From contig NC_064036.1 of assembly GCF_932526225.1 (NCBI RefSeq), positions 62,001-126,000 on the forward strand: a DNA stretch of 64,000 nt, given 5' to 3'. The notes under the pieces were generated by a model. It made no database searches and was not told where the DNA came from. It saw nothing but the letters and a program-made list of their open reading frames with translations. The position numbers and the translations under genes are program-made. The stretch is from Nematostella vectensis. Lineage: Eukaryota; Cnidaria; Anthozoa; Actiniaria; Edwardsiidae. This document shows positions 1 to 13,200 of the stretch, in pieces; the first letter of the stretch is position 1, and every line of letters begins with the position of its first letter.

Positions 1-379
1 ATGTACTCTCAGCATCTTTGATGTGCTCATGCTTTGTTCAGGATCCTGTACATATTTTATGCACACAAGAACTAACTAGATTCCTTGGATAACTTGATTA
101 AGTGTAGATTCTAACATAGAGCATAGCGCTCGATAGATTGATATACCTTTTTTTCCGAGTATACTGTTTTATTTTTCCTAATGTTACTTTTTGGAATTTA
201 CATTCGGAAAAAAAATTATCGATTGTAACCTTTTGGAGGTTACACTCGTAAAACAAATTCCCGAATGTAACCCTGAAGCTTTTCCCGAATGTAACCACCA
301 GTCCGATGGTGACTTTGCTTGGGATAGTTTACGATACCAATAGTATTAAAAGTAATTTTCATCACAATTCCCTTCAGCA

Positions 380-453
380 ATGCCACGTTAGTCTTTCGTT
401 GCGGGCACCTGACTACTAACGCAGCCACACGGGTTCGATTACCACTGATAGCC
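380..453 (+). pseudogene. tRNA-like segment, inverted arm copy 1
   Basis: Same tRNA-like segment, on the plus strand because the arm is inverted. The B-box position (432-442) reads GGTTCGATTAC, breaking the consensus at its penultimate base and weakening the T stem. The preceding sequence is GCAGCCACACG in place of GCAGCGACCCG. The run of T follows from about 458. It is non-functional as a tRNA. Confidence 0.65.
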
Positions 454-927
454 TATGTTTTTTTCTTAATTTTTTTTTTTTAAATATCGATACTTAATTA
501 TACTGTTCTTGGTGTGTCATGACATAAAAAGATGGTATAGGGACATTTTTATGTACTCTCAGCATCTTTGATGTGCTCATGCTTTGTTCAGGATCCTGTA
601 CATATTTTATGCACACAAGAACTAACTAGATTCCTTGGATAACTTGATTAAGTAGATTCTAACACAGAACATAGCGCTCGATAGATTGATATACCTTTTT
701 TTCCGAGTATACTGTTTTATTTTTCCTAATGTTACTTTTTGGAATTTACATTCGGAAAAAAAATTATCGATTGTAACCTTTTGGAGGTTACACTCGTAAA
801 ACAAATTCCCGAATGTAACCCTGAAGCTTTTCCCGAATGTAACCTCCAGTCCGATGGTGACTTTGCTTGGGATAGTTTACGATACCAATAGTATTAAAAG
901 TAATTTTCATTACAATTCCCTTCAGCA

Positions 928-1001
928 ATGCCACGTTAGTCTTTTGTTGCGGGCACTTGACTACTAACGCAGCGACACGGGTTCGATTACCACTGATAGC
1001 C
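928..1001 (+). pseudogene. tRNA-like segment, inverted arm copy 2
   Basis: Second inverted copy, with the same GGTTCGATTAC at 980-990. It differs from copy 1 in having GCGACACG before the T arm and CTTTTGTTG in the 5' half. A long T-rich tract begins at about 1003. Confidence 0.65.
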
Positions 1002-1158
1002 TATTTTTTTTTTCTTTATTTTTTTTTTTTTAATATCGATACTTAATTATACTGTTCTTGGTGTGTCATGACATAAAAAGAAGGTATAGGGACATTTTTA
1101 TGTACTCTCAGCATCTTTGATGTGCTCATGCTTTGTTCAGGATCCTGTACATATTTTA

Positions 1159-1161
1159 TGC
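1159..1161. other. Orientation-switch junction in the satellite array
   Basis: The inverted unit runs normally through its BamHI palindrome (GGATCC at 1140) to TATTTTATGC. It is then joined to GTTAGTAGTCAAG, the middle of the tRNA-like segment in the opposite orientation. The trinucleotide TGC (1159-1161) belongs to both partners: TTTATGC followed by ACACAAG in normal inverted units, and GTCGCTGC followed by GTTAG in normal forward units. This is microhomology of about 3 bp. The unit spanning the join is cut short: the distance between BamHI sites across it is 394 bp. The two sides are not mirror images around the join, so it is an offset inversion breakpoint and not the centre of a perfect palindrome. 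Confidence 0.9.
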
Positions 1162-3171
1162 GTTAGTAGTCAAGTGCCCGCAACGAAAGACTAACGTGGC
1201 ATTGCTGAAGGGAATTGTAATGAAAATTACTTTTAATACTATTGGTATCGTAAACTATCCCAAGCAAAGTCACCATCGGACTGGAGGTTACATTCGGGAA
1301 AAGCTTCAGGGTTACATTCGGGAATTTGTTTTACGAGTGTAACCTCCAAAAGGTTACAATCGATAATTTTTTTTCCGAATGTAAATTCCAAAAAGTAACA
1401 TTAGGAAAAATAAAACAGTATACTCGGAAAAAAAGGTATATCAATCTATCGAGCGCTATGCTCTATGTTAGAATCTACTTAATCAAGTTATCCAAGGAAT
1501 CTAGTTAGTTCTTGTGTGCATAAAATATGTACAGGATCCTGAACAAAGCATGAGCACATCAAAGATGCTGAGAGTACATAAAAATGTCCCTATACCTTCT
1601 TTTTATGTCATGACACACAAAGAACAGTATAATTAAGTATCGATATTAAAAAAAAAAAGAAAGAAAAAAAATAGGCTATCAGCGGGAATCGAACCCGGGT
1701 CGCTGCGTTAGTAGTCAAGTGCCCGCAACGAAAGACTAACGTGGCATTGCTGAAGGGAATTGTAATGAAAATTACTTTTAATACTATTGGTATCGTAAAC
1801 TATCCCAAGCAAAGTCACCATCAGACTGGAGGTTACATTCGGGAAAAGCTTCAGGGTTACATTCGGGAATTTGTTTTTACGAGTGTAACCTCCAAAAGGT
1901 TACAATCGATAACTTTTTTTCCGAATCTAAATTCCAAAAAGTAACATTAGGAAAAATAAAAAATTATACTCGAAAAAAAAGGTATATCAATCTATCGAGC
2001 GCTATGCTCTATGTTAGAATCTACTTAATCAAGTTATCCAAGGAATCTAGTTAATTCTTGTGTGCATAAAATATGTACAGGATCCTGAACAAAGCATGAG
2101 CACATCAAAGATGCTGAGAGTACATAAAAATGTCCCTTTACCTTCTTTTTAGGTCATGACACACCAAGAACAGTATAATTAAGTATCGATATTTAAAAAA
2201 AAAGAAAGAAAAAAAAATAGGCTATCAGCAGGAATCGAACCCGGGTCGCTGCGTTAGTAGTCAAGTGCCCGCAACGAAAGACTATCGTGGCATTGCTGAA
2301 GGGAATTGTAATGAAAATTACTTTTAATACTATTGGTATCGTAAACTATCCCAAGCAAATTCACCATCGGACTGGAGGTTACATTCAGGAAAAGCTTCAG
2401 GGTTACATTCGGGAATTTGTTTTACGAGTGTAACCTCCAAAAGGTTACAATCGATAATTTTTTTTCCGAATGTAAATTCCAAAAAGTAACATTAGGAAAA
2501 ATAAAACAGTATACTCGGAAAAAAAGGTATATCAATCTATCGAGCGCTATGCTCTATGTTAGAATCTACTTAATCAAGTTATCCAAGGAATCTAGTTAGT
2601 TCTTGTGTGCATAAAATATGTACAGGATCCTGAACAAAGCATGAGCACATCAAAGATGCTGAGAGTACATAAAAATGTCCCTATACCTTCTTTTTATGTC
2701 ATGACACACCAAGAACAGTATAATTAAGTATCGATATTTTTAAAAAAAAAATAAAGAAAAAAAATAGGCTATCAGCGGGAATCGAACACGGGTCGCTGAG
2801 TTAGTAGTCAAGTGCCCGCAACGAAAGACTAACGTGGAATTGCTGAAGGGAATTGTAATGAAAATTACTTTTAATACTATTGGTATCGTAAACTATCCCA
2901 AGCAAAGTCACCATCGGACTGGAGGTTACATTCGGGAAAAGCTTCAGTGTTACATTCGGGAATTTGTTTTACGAGTGTAACCTCCAAAAGGTTACAATCG
3001 ATAATTTTTTTTCCGAATGTAAATTCCAAAAAGTAACATTAGGAAAAATAAAACAGTATACTCGGAAAAAAAGGTATATCAATCTATCGAGCGCTATGCT
3101 CTATGTTAGAATCTACTTAATCAAGTTATCCAAGGAATCTAGTTAGTTCTTGTGTGCATAAAATATGTACA

Positions 3172-6100
3172 GGATCCTGAACAAAGCATGAGCACATCAA
3201 AGATGCTGAGAGTACATAAAAATGTCCCTATACCTTCTTTTTATGTCATGACACACCAAGAACAGTATAATTAAGTATCGATATTTAAAAATAAAAGAAA
3301 GAAAAAAAAATAGGCTATCAGCGGGAATCGAACCCGGGTCGCTGCGTTAGTAGTAAAGTGCCCGCAACGAAAGGAAAGACTAACGTGGCATTGCTGAAGG
3401 GAATTTTAATGAAAATTACTTTTAATACTATTGGTATCGTAAACTATCCCAAGCAAAGTCACCATCGGACTGGAGGTTACATTCGGGAAAAGCTTCAGGG
3501 TTACATTCGGGAATTTGTTTTACGAGTGTAACCTCCAAAAGGTTACAATCGATAATTTTTTTTCCGAATGTAAATTCCAAAAAGTAACATTAGGAAAAAT
3601 AAAACAGTATACTCGGAAAAAAAGGTATATCAATCTATCGAGCGCTATGCTCTATGTTAGAATCTACTTAATCAAGTTATCCAAGGAATCTAGTTAGTTC
3701 TTGTGTGCATAAAATATGTAAAGGATCCAGAACAAAGCATGAGCACATCAAAGATGCTGAGAGTACATAAAAATGTCCCTATACCTTCTTTTTATTTCAT
3801 GACACACCAAGAACAGTATTATTAATTATCGATATTTAAAAAAAAAATAAAGAAAAGAAAATAGGCTATCAACGGGAATCGAACCCAGGTCGCTGCGTTA
3901 GTAGTCAAGTGCCCGCAACGAAAGACTAACGTGGCATTGCTGAAGGGAATTGTAATGAAAATTATTTTTAATACTATTGGTATCGTAAACTATCCCAAGC
4001 AAAGTCACCATCGGACTGGAGGTTACATTCGGGAAAAGCTTCAGGGTTACATTCGGGAATTTGTTTTACGAGTGTAACCTCCAAAAGGTTACAATCGATA
4101 ATTTTTTTTTTTTGTAAATTCCAAAAAGTAACATTAGGAAAAATAAAACAGTATACTCGGAAAAAAAGGTATATCAATCTATCGAGCGCTATGCTCTATG
4201 TTAGAATCTACTTAATCAAGTTATCCAAGGAATCTAGTTAATTCTTGTGTGCATAAAATATGTACAGGATCCTGAACAAAGCATGAGCACATCAAAGATG
4301 CTGAGAGTACATAAAAATGTCCCTTTACCTTCTTTTTATGTCATGACACACCAAGAACAGTATAATTAAGTATCGGTATTTAAAAAAAAAAGAAAGAAAA
4401 AAAAATAGGCTATCAGCAGGAATCGAACCCGGGTCGCTGCGTTAGTAGTCAAGTGCCCGCAACGAAAGACTATCGTGGCATTGCTGAAGGGAATTGTAAT
4501 GAAAATTACTTTTAATACTATTGGTATCGTAAACTATCCCAAGCAAATTCACCATCGGACTGGAGGTTACATTCAGGAAAAGCTTCAGGGTTACATTCGG
4601 GAATTTGTTTTACGAGTGTAACCTCCAAAAGGTTACAATCGATAATTTTTTTTCCGAATGTAAATTCCAAAAAGTAACATTAGGAAAAATAAAACAGTAT
4701 ACTCGGAAAAAAAGGTATATCAATCTATCGAGCGCTATGCTCTATGTTAGAATCTACTTAATCAAGTTATCCAAGGAATCTAGTTAGTTCTTGTGTGCAT
4801 AAAATATGTACAGGATCCTGAACAAAGCATGAGCACATCAAAGATGCTGAGAGTACATAAAAATGTCCCTATACCTTCTTTTTATGTCATGACACACCAA
4901 GTACAGTATAATTAAGTATCGATATTTAAAAAAAAATAAATAAAGAAAAAAAAATAGGCTATCAGCGGGAATCGAACCCGGGTCGCTGCGTTAGTAGTCA
5001 AGTGCCCGCAACGAAAGACTAACGTGGCATTGCTGAAGGGTATTGTAATGAAAATTACTTTTAATACTATTGGTATCGTAAACTATCCCAAGCAAAGTCA
5101 CCATCGGACTGGAGGTTACATTCGGGAAAAGCTTCAGGGTTACATTCGGGAATTTGTTTTACGAGTGTAACCTCCAAAAGGTTACAATCGATAATTTTTT
5201 TTTCGAATGTAAATTCCAAAAAGTAACATTAGGAAAAATAAAACAGTATACTCGGAAAAAAAGGTATATCAATCTATCGAGCGCTATGCTCTATGTTAGA
5301 ATCTACTTAATTAAGTTATCCAAGGAATCTAGTTAGTTCTTGTGTGCATAAAATATGTACAGGATCCTGAACAAAGCATGAGCACATCAAAGATGCTGAG
5401 AGTACATAAAATTGTCCCTATACCTTCTTTTTATGTCATGACACACCAAGAACAGTATAATTAAGTATCGATATTTAAAAAAAAAATAAAGAAAAAAAAT
5501 AGGCTATCAGCGGGAATCGAACACGGGTCGCTGAGTTAGTAGTCAAGTGCCCGCAACGAAAGACTAACGTGGAATTGCTGAAGGGAATTGTAATGAAAAT
5601 TACTTTTAATACTATTGGTATCGTAAACTATCCCAAGCAAAGTCACCATCGGACTGGAGGTTACATTCGGGAAAAGCTTCAGTGTTACATTCGGGAATTT
5701 GTTTTACGAGTGTAACCTCCAAAAGGTTACAATCGATAATTTTTTTTTTGTAAATTCCAAAAAGTAACATTAGGAAAAATAAAACAGTATACTCGGAAAA
5801 AAAGGTATATCAATCTATCGAGCGCTATGCTCTATGTTAGAATCTACTTAATCAAGTTATCCAAGGAATCTAGTTAGTTCTTGTGTGAATAAAATATGTA
5901 CAGGATCCTGAACAAAGCATGAGCACATCAAAGATGCTGAGAGTACATAAAAATGTCCCTATACCTTCTTTTTATGTCATGACACACCAAGAACAGTATA
6001 ATTAAGTATCGATATTTAAAAAAAAAAATAAAGAAAAAAAAATAGGCTATCAGCGGGAATCGAACCCGGGTGGCTGCGTTAGTAGTCAAGTGCCCGCAAC

Positions 6101-9100
6101 GAAAGACTAATGTGGCATTGCTGAAGGGAATTGTAATGAAAATTACTTTTAATACTATTGGTATCGTAAACTATCCCAAGCAAAGTCACCATCGGACTGG
6201 AGGTTACATTCGGGAAAAGCTTCAGGGTTACATTCGGGAATTTGTTTTACGAGTGTAACCTCCAAAAGGTTACAATCGATAATTTTTTTTTCCGAATGTA
6301 AATTTCAAAAAGTAACATTAGGAAAAATAAAACAGTATACTCGGAAAAAAAGGTATATCAATCTATCGAGCGCTATGCTCTATGTTAGAATCTACTTAAT
6401 CAAGTTATCCAAGGAATCTAGTTAGTTCTTGTGTGCATAAAATATGTACAGGATCCTGAACAAAGCATGAGCACATCAAAGATGCTGAGAGTACATAAAA
6501 ATGTCCCTATACCTTCTTTTTATGTCATGACACACCAAGAACAGTATAATTAAGTATCGATATTTAAAAATAAAAGAAAGAAAAAAAAATAGGCTATCAG
6601 CGGGAATCGAACCCGGGTCGCTGCGTTAGTAGTCAAGTGCCCACAACGAAAGACTAACGTGGCATTGCTGAAGGGAATTTTAATGAAAATTACTTTTAAT
6701 ACTATTGGTATCGTAAACTATCCCAAGCAAAGTCACCATCGGACTGGAGGTTACATTCGGGAAAAGCTTCAGGGTTACATTCGGGAATTTGTTTTACGAG
6801 TGTAACCTCCAAAAGGTTACAATCGATAATTTTTTTTTCCGAATGTAAATTCCAAAAAGTAACATTAGGAAAAATAAAACAGTATACTCGGAAAAAAAGG
6901 TATATCAATCTATCGAGCGCTATGCTCTATGTTAGAATCTACTTAATCAAGTTATCCAAGGAATCTAGTTAGTTCTTGTGTGCATAAAATATGTACAGGA
7001 TCCTGAACAAAGCATGAGCACATCAAAGATGCTGAGAGTACATAAAAATGTCCCTATACCTTCTTTTTATGTCATGACACACCAAGAACAGTATAATTAA
7101 GTATCGATATTTAAAAATAAAAGAAAGAAAAAAAAATAGGCTATCAGCGGGAATCGAACCCGGGTCGCTGCGTTAGTAGTCAAGTGCCCACAACGAAAGA
7201 CTAACGTGGCATTGCTGAAGGGAATTTTAATGAAAATTACTTTTAATACTATTGGTATCGTAAACTATCCCAAGCAAAGTCACCATCGGACTGGAGGTTA
7301 CATTCGGGAAAAGCTTCAGGGTTACATTCGGGAATTTGTTTTACGAGTGTAACCTCCAAAAGGTTACAATCGATAATTTTTTTTCCGAATGTAAATTCCA
7401 AAAAGTAACATTAGGAAAAATAAAACAGTATACTCGGAAAAAAAGGTATATCAATCTATCGAGCGCTATGCTCTATGTTAGAATCTACTTAATCAAGTTA
7501 TCCAAGGAATCTAGTTAGTTCTTGTGTGCATAAAATATGTAAAGGATCCAGAACAAAGCATGAGCACATCAAAGATGCTGAGAGTACATAAAAATGTCCC
7601 TATACCTTCTTTTTATTTCATGACACACCAAGAACAGTATAATTAATTATCGATATTTAAAAAAAAAATAAAGAAAAGAAAATAGGCTATCAGCGGGAAT
7701 CGAACCCAGGTCGCTGCGTTAGTAGTCAAGTGCCCGCAACGAAAGACTAACGTGGCATTGCTGAAGGGAATTGTAATGAAAATTATTTTTAATACTATTG
7801 GTATCGTAAACTATCCCAAGCAAAGTCACCATCGGACTGGAGGTTACATTCGGGAAAAGCTTCAGGGTTACATTCGGGAATTTGTTTTACGAGTGTAACC
7901 TCCAAAAGGTTACAATCGATAATTTTTTTTTTTGTAAATTCCAAAAAGTAACATTAGGAAAAATAAAAAATTATACTCGAAAAAAAAGGTATATCAATCT
8001 ATCGAGCGCTATGCTCTATGTTAGAATCTCCTTAATCAAGTTATCCAAGGAATCTAGTTAGTTCTTGTGTGCATAAAATATGTACAGGATCCTGAACAAA
8101 GCATGAGCACATCAAAGATGCTGAGAGTACATAAAAATGTCCCTTTACCTTCTTTTTATGTCATGACACACCAAGAACAGTATAATTAAGTATCGGTATT
8201 TAAAAAAAAAAGAAAGAAAAAAAAATAGGCTATCAGCAGGAATCGAACCCGGGTCGCTGCGTTAGTAGTCAAGTGCCCGCAACGAAAGACTATCGTGGCA
8301 TTGCTGAAGGGAATTGTAATGAAAATTACTTTTAATACTATTGGTATCGTAAACTATCCCAAGCAAATTCACCATCGGACTGGAGGTTACATTCAGGAAA
8401 AGCTTCAGGGTTACATTCGGGAATTTGTTTTACGAGTGTAACCTCCAAAAGGTTACAATCGATAATTTTTTTTCCGAATGTAAATTCCAAAAAGTAACAT
8501 TAGGAAAAATAAAACAGTATACTCGGAAAAAAAGGTATATCAATCTATCGAGCGCTATGCTCTATGTTAGAATCTACTTAATCAAGTTATCCAAGGAATC
8601 TAGTTAGTTCTTGTGTGCATAAAATATGTACAGGATCCTGAACAAAGCATGAGCACATCAAAGATGCTGAGAGTACATAAAAATGTCCCTATACCTTCTT
8701 TTTATGTCATGACACACCAAGTACAGTAAAATTAAGTATCGATATTTAAAAAAAAATAAATAAAGAAAAAAAAATAGGCTATCAGCGGGAATCGAACCCG
8801 GGTCGCTGCGTTAGTAGTCAAGTGCCCGCAACGAAAGACTAACGTGGCATTGCTGAAGGGTATTGTAATGAAAATTACTTTTAATACTATTGGTATCGTA
8901 AACTATCCCAAGCAAAGTCACCATCGGACTGGAGGTTACATTCGGGAAAAGCTTCAGGGTTACATTCGGGAATTTGTTTTACGAGTGTAACCTCCAAAAG
9001 GTTACAATCGATAATTTTTTTTTCGAATGTAAATTCCAAAAAGTAACATTAGGAAAAATAAAACAGTATACTCGGAAAAAAAGGTATATCAATCTATCGA

Positions 9101-10269
9101 GCGCTATGCTCTATGTTAGAATCTACTTAATTAAGTTATCCAAGGAATCTAGTTAGTTCTTGTGTGCATAAAATATGTACAGGATCCTGAACAAAGCATG
9201 AGCACATCAAAGATGCTGAGAGTACATAAAATTGTCCCTATACCTTCTTTTTATGTCATGACACACCAAGAACAGTATAATTAAGTATCGATATTTTAAA
9301 AAAAAATAAAGAAAAAAAATAGGCTATCAGCGGGAATCGAACACGGGTCGCTGAGTTAGTAGTCAAGTGCCCGCAACGAAAGACTAACGTGGAATTGCTG
9401 AAGGGAATTGTAATGAAAATTACTTTTAATACTATTGGTATCGTAAACTATCCCAAGCAAAGTCACCATCGGACTGGAGGTTACATTCGGGAAAAGCTTC
9501 AGTGTTACATTCGGGAATTTGTTTTACGAGTGTAACCTCCAAAAGGTTACAATCGATAATTTTTTTTTTGTAAATTCCAAAAAGTAACATTAGGAAAAAT
9601 AAAACAGTATACTCGGAAAAAAAGGTATATCAATCTATCGAGCGCTATGCTCTATGTTAGAATCTACTTAATCAAGTTATCCAAGGAATCTAGTTAGTTC
9701 TTGTGTGAATAAAATATGTACAGGATCCTGAACAAAGCATGAGCACATCAAAGATGCTGAGAGTACATAAAAATGTCCCTATACCTTCTTTTTATGTCAT
9801 GACACACCAAGAACAGTATAATTAAGTATCGATATTTAAAAAAAAAAATAAAGAAAAAAAAATAGGCTATCAGCGGGAATCGAACCCGGGTGGCTGCGTT
9901 AGTAGTCAAGTGCCCGCAACGAAAGACTAATGTGGCATTGCTGAAGGAATTGTAATGAAAATTACTTTTAATACTATTGGTATCGTAAACTATCCCAAGC
10001 AAAGTCACCATCGGACTGGAGGTTACATTCGGGAAAAGCTTCAGGGTTACATTCGGGAATTTGTTTTACGAGTGTAACCTCCAAAAGGTTACAATCGATA
10101 ATTTTTTTTTCCGAATGTAAATTTCAAAAAGTAACATTAGGAAAAATAAAACAGTATACTCGGAAAAAAAGGTATATCAATCTATCGAGCGCTATGCTCT
10201 ATGTTAGAATCTACTTAATCAAGTTATCCAAGGAATCTAGTTAGTTCTTGTGTGAATAAAATATGTACA
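3172..10269 (+). repeat. Six-monomer block duplicated, offset about 3.82 kb
   Basis: Units 3172-6450 match units 6998-10269 one for one. BamHI spacings are 551, 544, 546, 549, 541, 548 against 546, 543, 546, 549, 541, 547. Shared private variants include AAGGATCCAG (3721/7542), GAACCCAGGTC (3880/7702), GACTATCGTGG with CAAATTCACC and ACATTCAGG (4470-4575/8290-8395), the CCAAGTACAG unit (4898/8718), GAACACGGGTCGCTGAG (5518/9338) and GGGTGGCTGCG with ACTAATGTGG (6067/9887). A third partial copy of the central three units starts at 10270. A fourth trace of the TATCGTGG unit is at about 2280, where the CCAAGTACAG unit is missing. Confidence 0.9.
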
Positions 10270-13200
10270 GGATCCTGAACAAAGCATGAGCACATCAAAG
10301 ATGCTGAGAGTACATAAAAATGTCCCTATACCTTCTTTTATGTCATGACACACCAAGAACAGTATAATTAAGTATCGGTATTTAAAAAAAAAAGAAAGAA
10401 AAAAAAATAGGCTATCAGCAGGAATCGAACCCGGGTCGCTGCGTTAGTAGTCAAGTGCCCGCAACGAAAGACTATCGTGGCATTGCTGAAGGGAATTGTA
10501 ATGAAAATTACTTTTAATACTATTGGTATCGTAAACTATCCCAAGCAAATTCACCATCGGACTGGAGGTTACATTCAGGAAAAGCTTCAGGGTTACATTC
10601 GGGAATTTGTTTTACGAGTGTAACCTCCAAAAGGTTACAATCGATAATTTTTTTTCCGAATGTAAATTCCAAAAAGTAACATTAGGAAAAATAAAACAGT
10701 ATACTCGGAAAAAAAGGTATATCAATCTATCGAGCGCTATGCTCTATGTTAGAATCTACTTAATCAAGTTATCCAAGGAATCTAGTTAGTTCTTGTGTGC
10801 ATAAAATATGTACAGGATCCTGAACAAAGCATGAGCACATCAAAGATGCTGAGAGTACATAAAAATGTCCCTATACCTTCTTTTTATGTCATGACACACC
10901 AAGTACAGTATAATTAAGTATCGATATTTAAAAAAAAATAAATAAAGAAAAAAAAATAGGCTATCAGCGGGAATCGAACCCGGGTCGCTGCGTTAGTAGT
11001 CAAGTGCCCGCAACGAAAGACTAACGTGGCATTGCTGAAGGGTATTGTAATGAAAATTACTTTTAATACTATTGGTATCGTAAACTATCCCAAGCAAAGT
11101 CACCATCGGACTGGAGGTTACATTCGGGAAAAGCTTCAGGGTTACATTCGGGAATTTGTTTTACGAGTGTAACCTCCAAAAGGTTACAATCGATAATTTT
11201 TTTTTCGAATGTAAATTCCAAAAAGTAACATTAGGAAAAATAAAACAGTATACTCGGAAAAAAAGGTATATCAATCTATCGAGCGCTATGCTCTATGTTA
11301 GAATCTACTTAATTAAGTTATCCAAGGAATCTAGTTAGTTCTTGTGTGCATAAAATATGTACAGGATCCTGAACAAAGCATGAGCACATCAAAGATGCTG
11401 AGAGTACATAAAATTGTCCCTATACCTTCTTTTTATGTCATGACACACCAAGAACAGTATAATTAAGTATCGATATTTAAAAAAAAATAAAGAAAAAAAA
11501 TAGGCTATCAGCGGGAATCGAACACGGGTCGCTGAGTTAGTAGTCAAGTGCCCGCAACGAAAGACTAACGTGGAATTACTGAAGGGAATTGTAATGAAAA
11601 TTACTTTTAATACTATTGGTATCGTAAACTATCCCAAGCAAAGTCACCATCGGACTGGAGGTTACATTCGGGAAAAGCTTCAGTGTTACATTCGGGAATT
11701 TGTTTTACGAGTGTAACCTCCAAAAGGTTACAATCGATAATTTTTTTTCCGAATGTAAATTCCAAAAAGTAACATTAGGAAAAATAAAACAGTATACTCG
11801 GAAAAAAAGGTATATCAATCTATCGAGCGCTATGCTCTATGTTAGAATCTACTTAATCAAGTTATCCAAGGAATCTAGTTAGTTCTTGTGTGCATAAAAT
11901 ATGTACAGGATCCTGAACAAAGCATGAGCACATCAAAGATGCTGAGAGTACATAAAAATGTCCCTATACCTTCTTTTTATGTCAAGACACACCAAGAACA
12001 GTATAATTAAGTATCGATATTTAAAAATAAAAGAAAGAAAAAAAAAATAGGCTATCAGCGGGAATCGAACCCGGGTCGCTGCGTTAGTAGTCAAGTGCCC
12101 GCAACGAAAGACTAACGTGGCATTGCTGAAGTGAATTGTAATGAAAATTACTTTTAATACTATTGGTATCGTAAACTATCCCAAGCAAAGTCACCATCGG
12201 ACTAGAGGTTACATTCGGGAGAAGCTTCAGGGTTACATTCGGGAATTTGTTTTACGAGTGTAACCTCCAAAAGGTTACAATCGATAATTTTTTTTTTGTA
12301 AATTCCAAAAAGTAACATTAGGAAAAATAAAACAGTATACTCGGAAAAAAAGGTATATCAATCTATCGAGCGCTATGCTCTATGTTAGAATCTACTTAAT
12401 CAAGTTATCCAAGGAATCTAGTTAGTTCTTGTGTGAATAAAATATGTACAGGATCCTGAACAAAGCATGAGCACATCAAAGATGCTGAGAGTACATAAAA
12501 ATGTCCCTATACCTTCTTTTTATGTCATGACACACCAAGAACAGTATAATTAAGTATCGATATTTAAAAAAAAAAATAAAGAAAAAAAAATAGGCTATCA
12601 GCGGGAATCGAACCCGGGTGGCTGCGTTAGTAGTCAAGTGCCCGCAACGAAAGACTAATGTGGCATTGCTGAAGGGAATTGTAATGAAAATTACTTTTAA
12701 TACTATTGGTATCGTAAACTATCCCAAGCAAAGTCACCATCGGACTGGAGGTTACATTCGGGAAAAGCTTCAGGGTTACATTCGGGAATTTGTTTTACGA
12801 GTGTAACCTCCAAAAGGTTACAATCGATAATTTTTTTTTTCCGAATGTAAATTTCAAAAAGTAACATTAGGAAAAATAAAACAGTATACTCGGAAAAAAA
12901 GGTATATCAATCTATCGAGCGCTATGCTCTATGTTAGAATCTACTTAATCAAGTTATCCAAGGAATCTAGTTAGTTCTTGTGTGAATAAAATATGTACAG
13001 GATCCTGAACAAAGCATGAGCACATCAAAGATGCTGAGAGTACATAAAAATGTCCCTATACCTTCTTTTTATGTCATGACACACCAAGAACAGTATAATT
13101 AAGTATCGATATTTAAAAAAAAAAAAAAGAAAAAAAAATAGGCTATCAGCGGGACTCGAACCCGGGTGGCTGGGTTAGTAGTCAAGTGCCCGCAACGAAA

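Larger units (their letters stand above)
1..1158 (-). repeat. Inverted segment of the array (about 2.1 monomers)
   Basis: These units read in the opposite direction to all others; GGATCC lies at 41, 591 and 1140 (spacings 550 and 549). The order of elements is mirrored: tRNA-like segment on the plus strand, then a T-rich tract, then the two palindromes. Both tRNA-like copies carry GGTTCGATTAC instead of GGTTCGATTCC, and an ACACGG or CACACGG flank. I did not see this combination in the plus-oriented part, so this arm is a slightly different subfamily and not a mirror copy of its neighbour. The inverted portion presumably continues to the left of the window. Confidence 0.93.

Noticed and set aside
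1326-1508. Recurrent 60-87 residue open reading frames (such as the 60-residue frame starting in the motif zone) repeated in many units on both strands
   Set aside because: They recur only because the DNA recurs. One-base changes in T-runs, the extra T in TTTTTACG and the TTCCGAA loss alter frame and length between units with no sign of frame preservation. The translations are low in complexity, have no recognisable domain, and overlap on both strands. I treat them as non-coding.
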